Assembly (NCBI GenBank): GCA_016719565.1
Contig: JADJYU010000006.1
Span: forward strand, 1 to 19,237
Length of the DNA: 19,237 nucleotides
Reading direction: 5' to 3'
From: Ignavibacteria bacterium
GTDB taxonomy: Bacteria > Bacteroidota > Ignavibacteria > Tepidaquicellales > Tepidaquicellaceae
A program made the translations under genes and the position numbers. The notes under the pieces are model-generated. The model was not told the DNA's origin. It ran no database searches and saw only the letters and a program-made list of their open reading frames with translations. Numbering within the stretch: the first letter of the stretch is position 1; each line of letters opens with the position of its first letter. Shown in pieces: positions 1 to 8,343 of the stretch.

Positions 1-1075
1 AAAACCGTCAGAATAAACTTACCACCAGAGTTTTATGAAAAAATATTACGGAAAATATACTGAAGCCGGAAATGGACAGTATGCTGAATGATCTGCGGGC
101 GCTTCGACCGGTGGACGTAAAGATGACTCGCAGGAAAACGGAGCATGAGTTAATTCATAACTTTAGATTTTCCAGAATTCAATTATGTACTGGACCAGTT
201 TCATTAATCAGAAAAAATGATAAAGATGAAGACTTTGTATACTGGACGGATTGTCTTCGATGAAACCCGACTCAAACGTTTCAATATACTCATCTCCCGT
301 GGATATTTCCGAATTTTTCAGAGAAAATATATTCGCGATAATAATACATCAGTACTAACAAGCGCAACGCTGACTCAATAAACAGTAATTTCGATTACTT
401 CAGAAAAGACTTGGAGCAGAAAAGTTAAACGGTAAGCTCGAATCCCCTTTTTGATTTTTACAGACAGGTAAAAATTTTGATACCAAAGAACATTCCAGAA
501 CCGGGAAGAGAAATACGAATTATATTCAGATATATTAAAAAATGGATCAACCATTTACCTTAATGACAAGCAGTAAAGCTCTTATACTGTTTACAAACGG
601 CACTCTGTTAAGAAGATTGGAAAGAGCTTGAAGAAAATTCAGATCACATGAAATAGACTTCTTTTACAGACCACGGAGTTTCCCGTAATATGCTTCTTGA
701 TAATTTAAAAATCGGATATAAATTCTGTCCTGTTTAGTCTTGACGGTTTCTGGATGGGGTTGATGTTCCGGGAGAAGCATTGGGCAAATTTAATTATTAC
801 AAGACTCCCGTTCAGGTTCTGATCACCCTGTAGTTCAGGCAAAAATGGATATATAGAAGCGTGGAGGTAATAGTTTTTGTAATTATTCACTTCCGGAAGC
901 GATTTTAAAATTCAGACAGGGAATCGGAAGACTTATCAGACACAGAAATGATCAGGGGATAATTGCAATTTTAGACAGCCGGATCATTACAAAATCTTAC
1001 GGTAAATATTTTATAAATTCATTAGATGAATGCGAGATTGAGATTGTTGAGGATTTTTTATACAAAGAGAATTGA
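1..1075 (+). CDS. dinG: DinG-type ATP-dependent DNA helicase, 3' part (5' end outside the window)
   Basis: Superfamily 2 helicase of the XPD/DinG type, expected to unwind DNA 5'->3' during repair. Motifs appear in family order but in changing frames: NYVLDQF and DEDFVYWTD (about 170-250), SSPVDISEFFRENIF (about 285-335), LTSATLT (about 350-375), SPFDFYRQV (about 443-470), the KALILFTNGTLLRRLE block (about 575-620), DGFW..VDVPGEALG (about 740-785) and motif VI RQGIGRLIR followed by AILDSRI (about 914-985). The last frame ends SLDECEIEIVEDFLYKEN at the TGA at 1073-1075. The N-terminal Walker A half lies upstream of base 1. At least five frame changes occur, each followed by the expected next motif, so sequence error is more likely than a dead gene. 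The helicase family is secure; the DinG/YoaA subfamily name is less so. Confidence 0.82.
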
Positions 1076-1280
1076 AACGGATTTTTGATCCGAATTGACA
1101 GATTTATGAAATAAATTTCTTAATTAATTAAAAAGTAAATTGTGAAATTATTTTTTAATCCGCTTAGCCTTACATTAAATATTACATTTCAAAACTGAAT
1201 TGTAATATTTATTTAATACTTTAGAAACCAAAGTACCTTAGAATTATAAATGGACAATCAAACTTGATTCACTATCCAGT
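1076..1280. other. Intergenic region between dinG and rsmB
   Basis: AT-rich, no coding potential recognised. A weak 5-bp hairpin (CGGAT/ATCCG) sits just after the dinG stop at about 1078-1092. An 11-bp inverted repeat lies at 1176-1211. I found no convincing promoter with both boxes. Confidence 0.5.
1176..1211. repeat. 11-bp perfect inverted repeat upstream of rsmB
   Basis: Left arm TAAATATTACA (1176-1186) and right arm TGTAATATTTA (1201-1211) are exact reverse complements separated by 14 nt. It lies 70 nt before the rsmB start. With no GC content and no T-tract on either side it is a poor intrinsic terminator. It may be a regulator site or chance in AT-rich DNA. Confidence 0.35.
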
Positions 1281-2683
1281 ATGAACCGTAAAAACGGTTC
1301 TTCTTCCGAAGAAAAAATTTACTCTAAAAATCTATTTGAAGATGCAAGGTCATGCACAGTTAAAATACTGTGCAGATGTGAAAGGACGGATTCCTATCTT
1401 GAAAAACTCATTGATGCTGAACTGAAAAATGACATGCTCAATGACTTTGATAAAGCTCTGCTTAACGAAATATCTCACGGAGTCATAAGATGGATGAGAA
1501 GACTCGACTGGTTCCTCAATGGTTTTACAGGGGAAATTATGAAAAATGTCTGCCTGAAGTCAGAAATGCACTGAGAGTAGCTCTTTATCAGATACTTTTT
1601 CTAAATAAAATACCCTACTCTGCAGCTGTAAATGAAGCAGTTGAGTTTTAGAAAACGGATTCATGGAGAGAAACATGCAGGAGTTGTTAAACGGACTGCT
1701 CAGGACAATAATCAGGACTCTCGAAAATCTAGTCTGGCCTACAAGAGAAATTGATGAGGTAAACTATCTCCGGAATCGTACAGTCTCATCCAAACTGGAT
1801 GGTAGAAGATGGATAAACCGGTTCGGATTTGACGAAGCGGTAAAGCTTTGTGAGGAAAACAACAGACGGCCTGTAATGACATTAAGAGTCAATAATCTGA
1901 AAGTATCAACAGCTGAATTCGAAAATTTTCTCAAAGAAAAAAATCTGTTTTATAAAAAAGGGAAATATCTCGATAATTTTTTTTCTACCAAATCCATGTC
2001 AAAACTTTTTACGGAAGAAGTGTTTAAGCAGGATTTTTTTCCATTCAGGATGAAAGCGCCGGACTTGTATCGGAACTTCTGGATCCAAAAAAGATGAATT
2101 TATAATTGATCTATGCGCTACTCCGGGAGGCAAAACTTCATATTTCTGAACTCATGGGAAATGAAGGGAAAATCATTGCTGTTGAAAAATATTTATCCAG
2201 GCGGAAGTAATGAAAACAAATCTGAAAAGACTTGGTGTGAAAAATGTAACATTTATTCACGATGATGTTTGTAATCCGGAAACTGCGGAAATGAAAGAGT
2301 CATTGATCGGTAAAGCTGACAAAATACTGGTTGATGCACCATGCTCAGGTCTGGGAGTTCTATCAAAAAAACCGGATATTAAATGGAAACGAGAACCTGA
2401 AGATATAATGAAACTTCAGACTCTGCAGCTTGAAATTCTGGAAAATGCAGTAAAGTATTTAAAAGATAATGGAGTAATTATTTACAGCACCTGTACTACT
2501 GAAACTGAGGAAAATGCAGATGTAGTGGATATGTTTCTGAGTAAAAATCCTGCTTTTAAAATTGATGATGCCTCAAATTTTGTTGACACAAGTGTTGTTA
2601 ATCAAAATGGATGTATTGAACTGTTTCCGCATATAAATAAAATTGACGGTGCTTTTTCTGTAAGGTTAATAAGAAATTCCTGA
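1281..2683 (+). CDS. rsmB: 16S rRNA (cytosine-967-C5)-methyltransferase RsmB (Sun/Fmu)
   Basis: SAM-dependent methyltransferase that methylates C967 of 16S rRNA. An N-terminal NusB-like RNA-binding domain (about 1320-1700: ALLNEISHGVIRWMRRLDWF, then ALRVALYQILFLNKIPYSAA) is followed by the Rossmann methyltransferase domain. Seen there: SAM-binding CATPGGKT (about 2113-2136), DAPCSGLGVLSKKPDIKW with the PC cysteine (about 2332-2385), and the catalytic-cysteine motif YSTCT (about 2481-2496). The protein ends FSVRLIRNS. Frame changes occur near 1545, 1640-1670, 1775, 2010-2090, 2145 and 2195; each rejoins family sequence, for example an extra T after GGKTS restores SELMGNEGKIIAVEK. Total span of about 467 codons fits the usual 430-470. 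ATG at 1281 is the first start before the NusB-like domain; no strong Shine-Dalgarno is visible. Confidence 0.88.
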
Positions 2684-3633
2684 TCACTGTAATTTTTCAT
2701 AAGCATTTATTATATCTTTAACAAGCTTATGTCTTACACATCGGATTTTTCAAAGTATACAAAAGAGATATCATCGATATTTTTTAAAATTTCTTCTACC
2801 TGAATTAATCCCGAATGCTCCTTTTTTAGGAAGATCTATCTGCGTTACATCACCCGTAATTATTGCTTTTGAATTAGGACCGAATCTTGTTAGGAACATT
2901 TTTCATTTGCATCGTAGTGGAATTTTGCGCCTCATCAAGTATTACAAATGAATTGTTAAGCGTCCTGCCTCTCATAAACGCAAGCGGAATTACTTCTATG
3001 ACATTCTTTTCTATATAACCTTCAAGTTTTTCGAAAGGTAACATATCCTCAAGCGCATCATAAAGCGGTCTTAAATAAGGATCAACTTTTTCAGAAAGAT
3101 CTCCGGGAAGAAAGCCCAGATTCTCTCCGGCCTCTACAGCAGGTCTTGTCAAAACAATCTTGGTAATTTCTTTATTCTTCAGTGCGGAAACTGCAAAGGC
3201 AACAGCAAGATAAGTTTTACCTGTTCCTGCCGGACCAATTGCAAATATTATATCATTATCCTGAACTTTGTTAAAATACTCAAGCTGATTAGATGATCTT
3301 GGTTTTATGAAATCACTTTTTCTTGAAAGAATAACATTATTAAGTTCATTTGGTGTAAAACCTAATTTTTCTTTAACTTTGTCCTGTCTGAATTCATTTG
3401 AATCAATAAGTTCAAGTACAAGATTTACATCTTTTAAAGAAATTTTTCCCTGTCTCTTCTGAAGAAAAATCAGCTCATTAAAGATCTTTTCGATTAAAAT
3501 GACTTCATTTTCCTCTCCTTTTAAGAACAAAGAATCTCCTCTTACGACAATTGTGGAATCAAATCTTTCTTTAACAATGTTCAGATTCTCTTCGTTGATC
3601 CCGGAAAAAGTTCAGCAGATCAATACCGGTCAA
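2684..3633 (-). CDS. phoH: PhoH-like P-loop ATPase
   Basis: Cytoplasmic ATPase of the PhoH family, linked in other bacteria to RNA metabolism; exact role not shown here. Order seen: N-terminal TGIDLLNFF, then after a frame change GINEENLNIVKERF and TIVVRGDSLFLKGEE; Walker A GPAGTGKT (about 3215-3240); TRPAVEAGENLGFLPGDL; AFMRGRTLNNSFVILDEAQN with Walker B; after another frame change LTRFGPNSKAIITGDVTQIDLP and a C-terminal VRHKLVKDIINAYEKLQ. About 317 codons matches the family. The start is uncertain: TTG at 3631-3633 precedes LTGIDLL, and an in-frame ATG at 3528-3530 would cut off conserved N-terminal sequence. The stop (2684-2686) is directly back-to-back with the rsmB stop. Confidence 0.88.
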
Positions 3634-3671
3634 AGATATTTTTTATCAATAATATTCAAAATTATAATTAA

Positions 3672-3701
3672 AACCCTCATACTTTTGAAAGTATGAGGGT
3701 T
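3672..3701 (-). terminator. Intrinsic terminator of the LysM gene
   Basis: A perfect 14-bp stem: 3672-3685 and 3688-3701 are exact reverse complements (AACCCTCATACTTT and AAAGTATGAGGGTT), with only TG between them, so in RNA a 12-13 bp stem with a small loop. On the minus strand it is followed by TTTTAATTATAATTTT. It lies 36 nt after the LysM stop and before phoH, separating the two minus-strand genes. Confidence 0.85.
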
Positions 3702-3736
3702 ATATTTCTAAAAATATTTATTCCAACGAAACAGAA

Positions 3737-4569
3737 TTAAATGAAATTATTTCTTTTCATCTTCTTTTTCATATCACCTGAGTCAACTGTTTTAGTTTTC
3801 ATTTTTCTCTTGGTTTTATATGAATTTGTTCTGCTCATTGCATCGTTCTTTTGAGCATCTGTAAGAGTTGGAATTTTCAAGACCTGACCCGGATAGATAA
3901 GGTTCGGATTCGGGATTGTTTTTGCAACTCTAGGCGGAGCGCTTACAACACCACTCTTGTTTGCGTCCCAGATAGCAGGCCACAATCTTGAGTTACCGTA
4001 GATATTTTTCATACCTGCGATTTTGTATAAGCAATCACCTTTAACAACTGTGTATGTTCCTGTTTCCATTTTACCTTTACAGTCTGCAATTTTCTTTTTC
4101 ATTGCATTGTATCTGTCCCAGAATTCAGGTAAGCATTTGTATCTTCCGCTAATACCTGCATCTGTTAAGTAAGGCCACAGATTTGCTTCTATATCTGCTG
4201 CATCATCCGGTCCTTTGCATGCATTAACTCTTTTTCTGCATCTGCAAATTTTGCTTTGTATTCGTCATAACCGGATTTTGATCCGACTAATGCCCAGAGA
4301 ATATTGTCTGCATTATCCTCTGTGAATTTAACATCGCTCCAATCTCTTTTTGAGACCGTCGATTTCTGTGTTTAAAGCATCCAGCTGACTGGTTAAATCT
4401 GCTTTCCAGCAGTGTACTCGTCCATTTGAGCTTGCCACATTTCTTCATCCATTTCTTCTTCTACCATTTCACCATCATCATCATCATCATCATCCTGAGC
4501 AAAAGTTGGACTGGAAATAACTGCCAAGGAGAAAACCATCATAAATACTAATAATTTATGAAATTTCAT
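3737..4569 (-). CDS. Secreted LysM-domain protein with acidic N-terminus
   Basis: Exported protein of about 277 residues. ATG at 4567-4569 is preceded by GGAGA (minus strand). A signal peptide (KFHKLLVFMMVFSLAVIS...TFAQ) is followed by seven Asp and a Glu-rich stretch (about residues 25-45), then a predicted helical region (TSQLDALNTEIDGLKKR). The middle, NLWPYLTDAGISGRYKCLPEF, leads to a C-terminal LysM domain: TYTVVKGDCLYKIAG, RLWPAIWDANK, NLIYPGQVLKIP. The tail is basic (KTKRKMKTKT). LysM binds peptidoglycan, so it probably sits in the periplasm on the cell wall. Several frame changes lie between about 4105 and 4425. It follows a small lipoprotein gene by 68 nt with no terminator between, so the two are probably co-transcribed. 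Confidence 0.8.
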
Positions 4570-4637
4570 TTTTAAAAGTCTCCTTTTTTTAAAAATTTTG
4601 TTAAATAATAAATTGTTTTTTAAAATTTTATTACGTC

Positions 4638-4905
4638 TTACGGGCAGTTTCTTTTTACCGCGTCAGATATTCCTTGCCACTCTTTTGCTCTTGCTTCAGA
4701 ATCAGCAATTTGTTTCTGCAAGTCTGATTTTTCATCAAGCTTTTGCATTGACCTGAGATTGTAAAGCATCTACCTCAGCTTTCAGGTCGTTCAATTGTTG
4801 AATTTGTTCTTCATCTACACCGCCACCGCAACCGACTAGGAATGTTGATCCTGCCATCATTGCAAATGTAAGTAAAACGAAAAACAAGTTTCTCATTTTT
4901 GCCAT
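4638..4905 (-). CDS. Small coiled-coil lipoprotein (Lpp-like in layout)
   Basis: About 88 residues. ATG at 4903-4905 has a strong Shine-Dalgarno AGGAGG. The signal sequence MAKMRNLFFVLLTFAMMAG runs into the lipobox LVGCG, so Cys is probably lipidated. The mature part is short and helical with heptad-like spacing (EEQIQQLNDLKAEVDALQSQ, then KLDEKSDLQKQIADSEARAK) and ends DAVKRNCP. One frame change occurs after VNAK (about 4745). It is similar in size and shape to murein lipoprotein, but I see no sequence homology to Lpp and no terminal Lys-Arg. First gene of a two-gene unit with the LysM protein; a function in outer-membrane-to-wall attachment is inference. Confidence 0.75.
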
Positions 4906-4965
4906 TTTTAAAACCTCCTGATTTTTATTTGGCTTTGTTATTAAATAGGGTTAATTGAATACGAT

Positions 4966-4996
4966 CAAAAATATGCTATTCAATTTTATAAGTCAA
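4966..4996 (-). promoter_or_regulatory. Bacteroidota-type promoter for the lipoprotein-LysM unit
   Basis: On the minus strand TTGAC (4992-4996) is followed after 18 nt by TATTTTTG (4966-4973), matching the TAnnTTTG -7 element known in Bacteroidota. It lies about 60 nt before the lipoprotein ATG. Seen by eye only. Confidence 0.55.
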
Positions 4997-5013
4997 GTCT
5001 AATTCTAAAAAAA

Positions 5014-5043
5014 TAGACACTAAAAACTAATTCTTAGTGTCTA
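5014..5043 (-). terminator. Intrinsic terminator downstream of the beta-barrel gene and its remnant
   Basis: A 10-bp perfect stem, TAGACACTAA (5014-5023) and TTAGTGTCTA (5034-5043), with a 10-nt loop. On the minus strand the stem is followed by TTTTTTT, giving a standard rho-independent terminator for the minus-strand genes above 5082. Confidence 0.8.
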
Positions 5044-5081
5044 ATTGAGTAAATAGATAAACTGTCTTAAAAAATATACAT

Positions 5082-5180
5082 TTAAATCCTATAAATGTTA
5101 ATAGATATTTTATCAAAGAAATCTCCAATTTTGAATCTGGCATTTATAAAGGCACTGATAACGCCGAAATTTTTAAAAAA
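5082..5180 (-). pseudogene. Decayed duplicate of the 3' end of the neighbouring beta-barrel gene
   Basis: Read on the minus strand this gives NFGVISAFINARFKIGDFFDK and then SINIYRI and a stop at 5082-5084. It matches the C-terminus of the gene at 5232-6541 (KFGIITALINARFKVGDFFDKNLR) at 16 of 20 positions across FG...DK. Upstream of about 5185 the similarity is lost and stops appear, so only about the last 25 codons remain. The DNA similarity is clear too (TATCAAAGAAATC is identical in both copies). It lies 48 nt after the stop of the intact copy. Confidence 0.75.
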
Positions 5181-5231
5181 CAAATTTTAGATTTATATTA
5201 ACAATTAGTGAATATAGTTCTAAACTAAAAA

Positions 5232-6541
5232 TTATCTTAAATTCTTATCAAAGAAATCACCAACTTTGAATCTTGCATTAATAAGTGCCGTAATAATACC
5301 AAACTTGTTCGACGGAGTCATACCAAAACGTAAAGAAGGACCAATTCCAAAAGCTTTATCAGAGAACCCTGGCCAAATATTGTCAAGATACAATTCTGTC
5401 AAGAACTGAAAATCCCGCTTCCCCGGAAAAGTTGCGTTGATTCGAAAATCAAAAATCAAGTCATCAATCCTCATCTCCCTACCCACAAAACCTAAGTGAT
5501 ATTCGCCGAATGATTTTGCAAAATAAAACTTAGCTCTCGAGGAATTGTAAAAAACAAGGTAAGGTGTTCTAACTTCAAAGCCGAAGTAATCACCTCTGAT
5601 AACATTATTTTTCATTGGCTCTCCTGTAACTTCATTCCTAACAATCATTGGATTATCTGTCACATCTTGTAAAGTGTCAATAGTAGAAAAATATGAAATG
5701 CGGAAAAGAGGGATTTCAGCCGCAAGTTCAATTCCTAAATGTGGCATAAAAATATTGTTCCAATTTCCAATCCATGTGTTAGGTAAATCTTCAGTGCGAT
5801 TCGTATTTGATGAATATTTCATTACCATTTCTTTTATTCTTCCAGTAACTGAAACTTCTAAAATGTTAAATGCAAACCGCCTTTTACCATATCTGTTTCA
5901 AGAGGTCCTGAATATGGAGTTCCAAAACCTACAGTTAGCCCTACACCTGCTTTATAAGAAAAAGGAATACCTAATGGATCACCACCAAAAGCTGTAAGTA
6001 AGGATTCACATAGTAGTTAAGTAAGTTTTTTCTCGTGGTTTCAAGTGGAAGAAACCGAATCGCTCTATTTTTAGAGTTTTTGGCGATGGCATTTGGTATA
6101 AATCCTAAGATATCCCAAAAACTAGTTAATGAATCTTTCCCGGGAGTAGTAGAAGATTCTCCTGTTGAAATTTCATTAATACATTTACTATCAGTTTGAA
6201 AATCTGTTAATATCCTTTTTAATTCACTTGGCATTGGATTAAAACTTTCAATTGTACCAAAATTTACTCTACCCGAATCTTGGAAAAAAACTGCTATGTT
6301 TTGAGTTGTAGAATTGATATTAATTATATTACTCAAACCATTATTCTTTATGAATTCTAAAAGTTCCGGACCACTTGTATGTTTTGAAAGATCACATCCA
6401 CTTTGAATTGAAAATTTTTCGGCGAGTCTTGAGAATATGAATTACCTATGAATAAATAAATAAAGAAAAATGAACCAAATAGTATTTTACAAATTGGCTA
6501 AAATCTGGGCTTCTGTATTTTATGTAATTTTTTATTCTCAA
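5232..6541 (-). CDS. Probable outer-membrane beta-barrel protein, family unknown
   Basis: About 436 codons when three open fragments are joined. N-terminus: a hydrophobic signal (ILFGSFFFIYLFIGNSYSQ), then a soluble-looking part (STTQNIAVFFQDSGRVNFG; LKRILTDFQTDSK; FLPLETTRKNLLNYYVN). The second half is Gly/aromatic-rich with alternating pattern typical of barrels: AFGGDPLGIPFSYKAGVGLT, GTPYSGPLETDMVKGGLHLTF, YHLGFVGREMRIDDLIFDFR and the final FGIGPSLRFGMTPSNKFGII...FFDKNLR. Frame changes at about 5860, 6000 and 6385-6420. No ATG precedes the signal; TTG at 6539-6541 is a possible start if another frame change lies near 6490. Last intact gene of a minus-strand run, 15 nt after the preceding stop. 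I do not recognise the family. Confidence 0.65.
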
Positions 6542-6555
6542 TTTTTAATTGTTTT

Positions 6556-7127
6556 TTAAGTTTTATTCACTTTTGAAATGATACTTCTTTGATTTTTGTA
6601 ATCATTATTTGTTCCTAATTCAAATAATAATTTACGAAAATTTGAATTGAGTTTATTTATGTCAAAGTCAATATCAAGCATTTTAAAGACCAATCTTTAA
6701 CATTTACTTCGAGATCAATTGTTTCCGGCAAAGGAAAATCTTCATAATTTTGAATTATATTCCCCGAAGTCCTGCTTTTGCGTAATGCATCAATTTGATC
6801 TTCTATGTCCGTATCTTCCTCATCTGAATCATCTTCATTCTTTATTCTATATTTAGAACTCTTGTCATATGGCTCAAAATATCTTAAATAGATTTCACTG
6901 TTCATCCAGTTTTCTTCAGGAACTTCCTTTAAATAGTTTCTTGGGTTTAAAAAAACTTCTTTGATACATTCATATACAGAATTGTCTGTTAAAGATAAAC
7001 CTGTTATGTTAAAATATTTTGGAAAAGTTTTATTTTTAATGAAAGTCGAGTCAATTGACTGAGAATAAGAACTTGTGCTAACAATAAAAAGAAAAATAGC
7101 TGAAACAAAATAACAATTCTTTTTCAT
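6556..7127 (-). CDS. Secreted protein of unknown function
   Basis: About 190 residues. ATG at 7125-7127 starts a signal peptide (KKNCYFVSAIFLFIVSTSSYSQ). The mature part contains TFPKYFNITGLSLTDNSVYE, an acidic stretch EDDSDEEDTDIEDQIDALR (about residues 100-120) and FPLPETIDLEVNVKDWSLK. One missing A in an A-run at about 6677 would restore MLDIDFDINKLNSNFRKLL and ISKVNKT before the stop at 6556-6558. An upstream in-frame ATG at 7169 would overlap the previous gene and spoil the signal peptide, so I prefer 7127. No Shine-Dalgarno is visible. I do not recognise the family; the position between secreted and outer-membrane genes suggests a periplasmic or surface role. Confidence 0.65.
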
Positions 7128-7143
7128 AATTTTTAACTGATAA

Positions 7144-7916
7144 CTATTTTTTAAATTTTTTAAAAACAAAAGGAATAGTTTTTTTTATATGATTTGTTCC
7201 ACTATTATCCTTCAAAATCACACCCAATGGGGAAAGAGAAACTTCGCGATTCCATCCTTTACTGTTAATCCCTGTGTTGCGTTTTAATTCATCTAAACTC
7301 TTGAGTCTTACCTGAATTTCAAAAGTTGTAGAATCCATATCAATTATATCAATAAATTTATCAGATTCATTAGGTATTACAGAAATTTTTCGAGCATCCT
7401 CTATATCTTCAATTTTTATAGTATAAAGCAATCCGCTATTACTCTCGTCACCTGCCAGAAGTGCAATAAATTCCTTATGAGAAAAAGATATTGTTTCGTT
7501 ATCATTTTTGTCCGGTTCTTTAACAAATTTTATATCAAATTTAAACTCCCTGTTTGGGAATACAGGTTTATAAAAATCCACAATGGGCTCCATACCTAAG
7601 GCATCACTTCGTGTAATATTTTAAAAACAAAATACAAACTATCGTAATCTTTAATTTCAATATTAAAGGATTCTAAAGGTACAAATTCTTTTATCAATGA
7701 ATCCTTATTTGAAAAAAATGCATACACAAATCCCTCACCATTATTCATATTATTTATAATGTTCACTTCAGAAAATTTTTTTAAAGAGTCACTAAATGTA
7801 AGCATTTGACCTTTACTAATAAGCTGAGAATATGAATGCATTGGTATCAACAATGTTGCAAGCACGGTGAAGATAAAAAATAAAAAAAAATTTATAACTG
7901 TATTTGATTTCAACAT
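7144..7916 (-). CDS. Secreted protein of unknown function (two open fragments joined)
   Basis: About 257 residues. ATG at 7914-7916 begins a hydrophobic export signal (INFFLFFIFTVLATLLIPMHSYSQ). The first fragment ends SLYFVFKILHEVMP; shifting frame there gives LHEV then DALGMEPIVDFYKP, which flows into the second fragment (REFKFDIKFVKEPDKNDNET, then FEIQVRLKSLDELKR and GWNREVSLSPLGVILKDN, ending KKTIPFVFKKFKK). The second fragment has no signal peptide or spacing of its own, so a single gene is more likely than two. The pattern suggests beta-rich structure. It follows the coiled-coil gene by 31 nt and precedes the next secreted protein by 16 nt. Family not recognised. Confidence 0.6.
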
Positions 7917-7947
7917 AAATTAAAACAAACTATTAATTTCATTTTTA

Positions 7948-8343
7948 CTATTGGTTTCCTAAACATATTCTTAACTCAGTTTTCAAACGTGCAACTTCAC
8001 TTTCCAATCGTGAATTTGTACTTCTTAAAGTTGCATTTTGACTTTTCAAATTATTATTTTCGGCTTTTAGTGAGTTAATAATTACACTTAAACTATCTAT
8101 TTCTTTTCTCAATCTATCGATTTCATTTTCACCGGGTTTAACTTTAACATAAACGGACCCATCGGTTAATTTTGGTAATAAAGTATCAATTTTAGGATCA
8201 TAGAAATTAGTTGTATCTGAAGTTTTTTCTATTACTTCTGTTAAACTTAGGTCAGTACCTTTAAAAAACAAAATAGCAATGGCTATAATATAAAGGGATT
8301 GAAATATTAAAAATTTTGTATCTCTTTTATTTCCTTTTCTCAT
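7948..8343 (-). CDS. Single-pass membrane protein with periplasmic coiled coil
   Basis: 131 residues, intact frame. A short basic N-terminus (MRKGNKRDTK) precedes one transmembrane segment (about residues 11-28, LIFQSLYIIAIAILFF), then a linker (about 30-70) and a long coiled coil (about 73-126) with repeated Leu/Ile spacing: IDRLRKEIDSLSVIINSLK, NNNLKSQNATLRSTNSRLE, VARLKTELRI. The positive-inside rule puts the coil in the periplasm. Its ATG overlaps the stop of the previous membrane gene (ATGA), suggesting translational coupling and a shared complex. The layout recalls the single-pass partner of MotB/ExbD/TolR/GldM pairs, but I see neither the transmembrane Asp of ExbD/TolR nor an OmpA-like domain. 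Function unknown. Confidence 0.7.
   Translation of the reverse strand: MRKGNKRDTKFLIFQSLYIIAIAILFFKGTDLSLTEVIEKTSDTTNFYDPKIDTLLPKLTDGSVYVKVKPGENEIDRLRKEIDSLSVIINSLKAENNNLKSQNATLRSTNSRLESEVARLKTELRICLGNQ

Noticed and set aside
705..890. Short open frame on the minus strand within dinG
   Set aside because: It runs antisense to conserved helicase motifs and has no family features.
4473..4494. CAT trinucleotide repeat as a microsatellite or repeat locus
   Set aside because: It lies in frame in the LysM gene and encodes the Asp run after the signal peptide; listed as part of that gene.
7144..7593. Separate gene starting MEPIVDFYKP
   Set aside because: It lacks a signal peptide, abuts the previous fragment with no spacing, and a one-base shift joins it to an upstream fragment that supplies the signal.
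7948..8343. GldM assignment for the coiled-coil membrane protein
   Set aside because: At 131 residues it is far shorter than GldM and has no periplasmic beta domains; only the N-terminal helix layout is similar.
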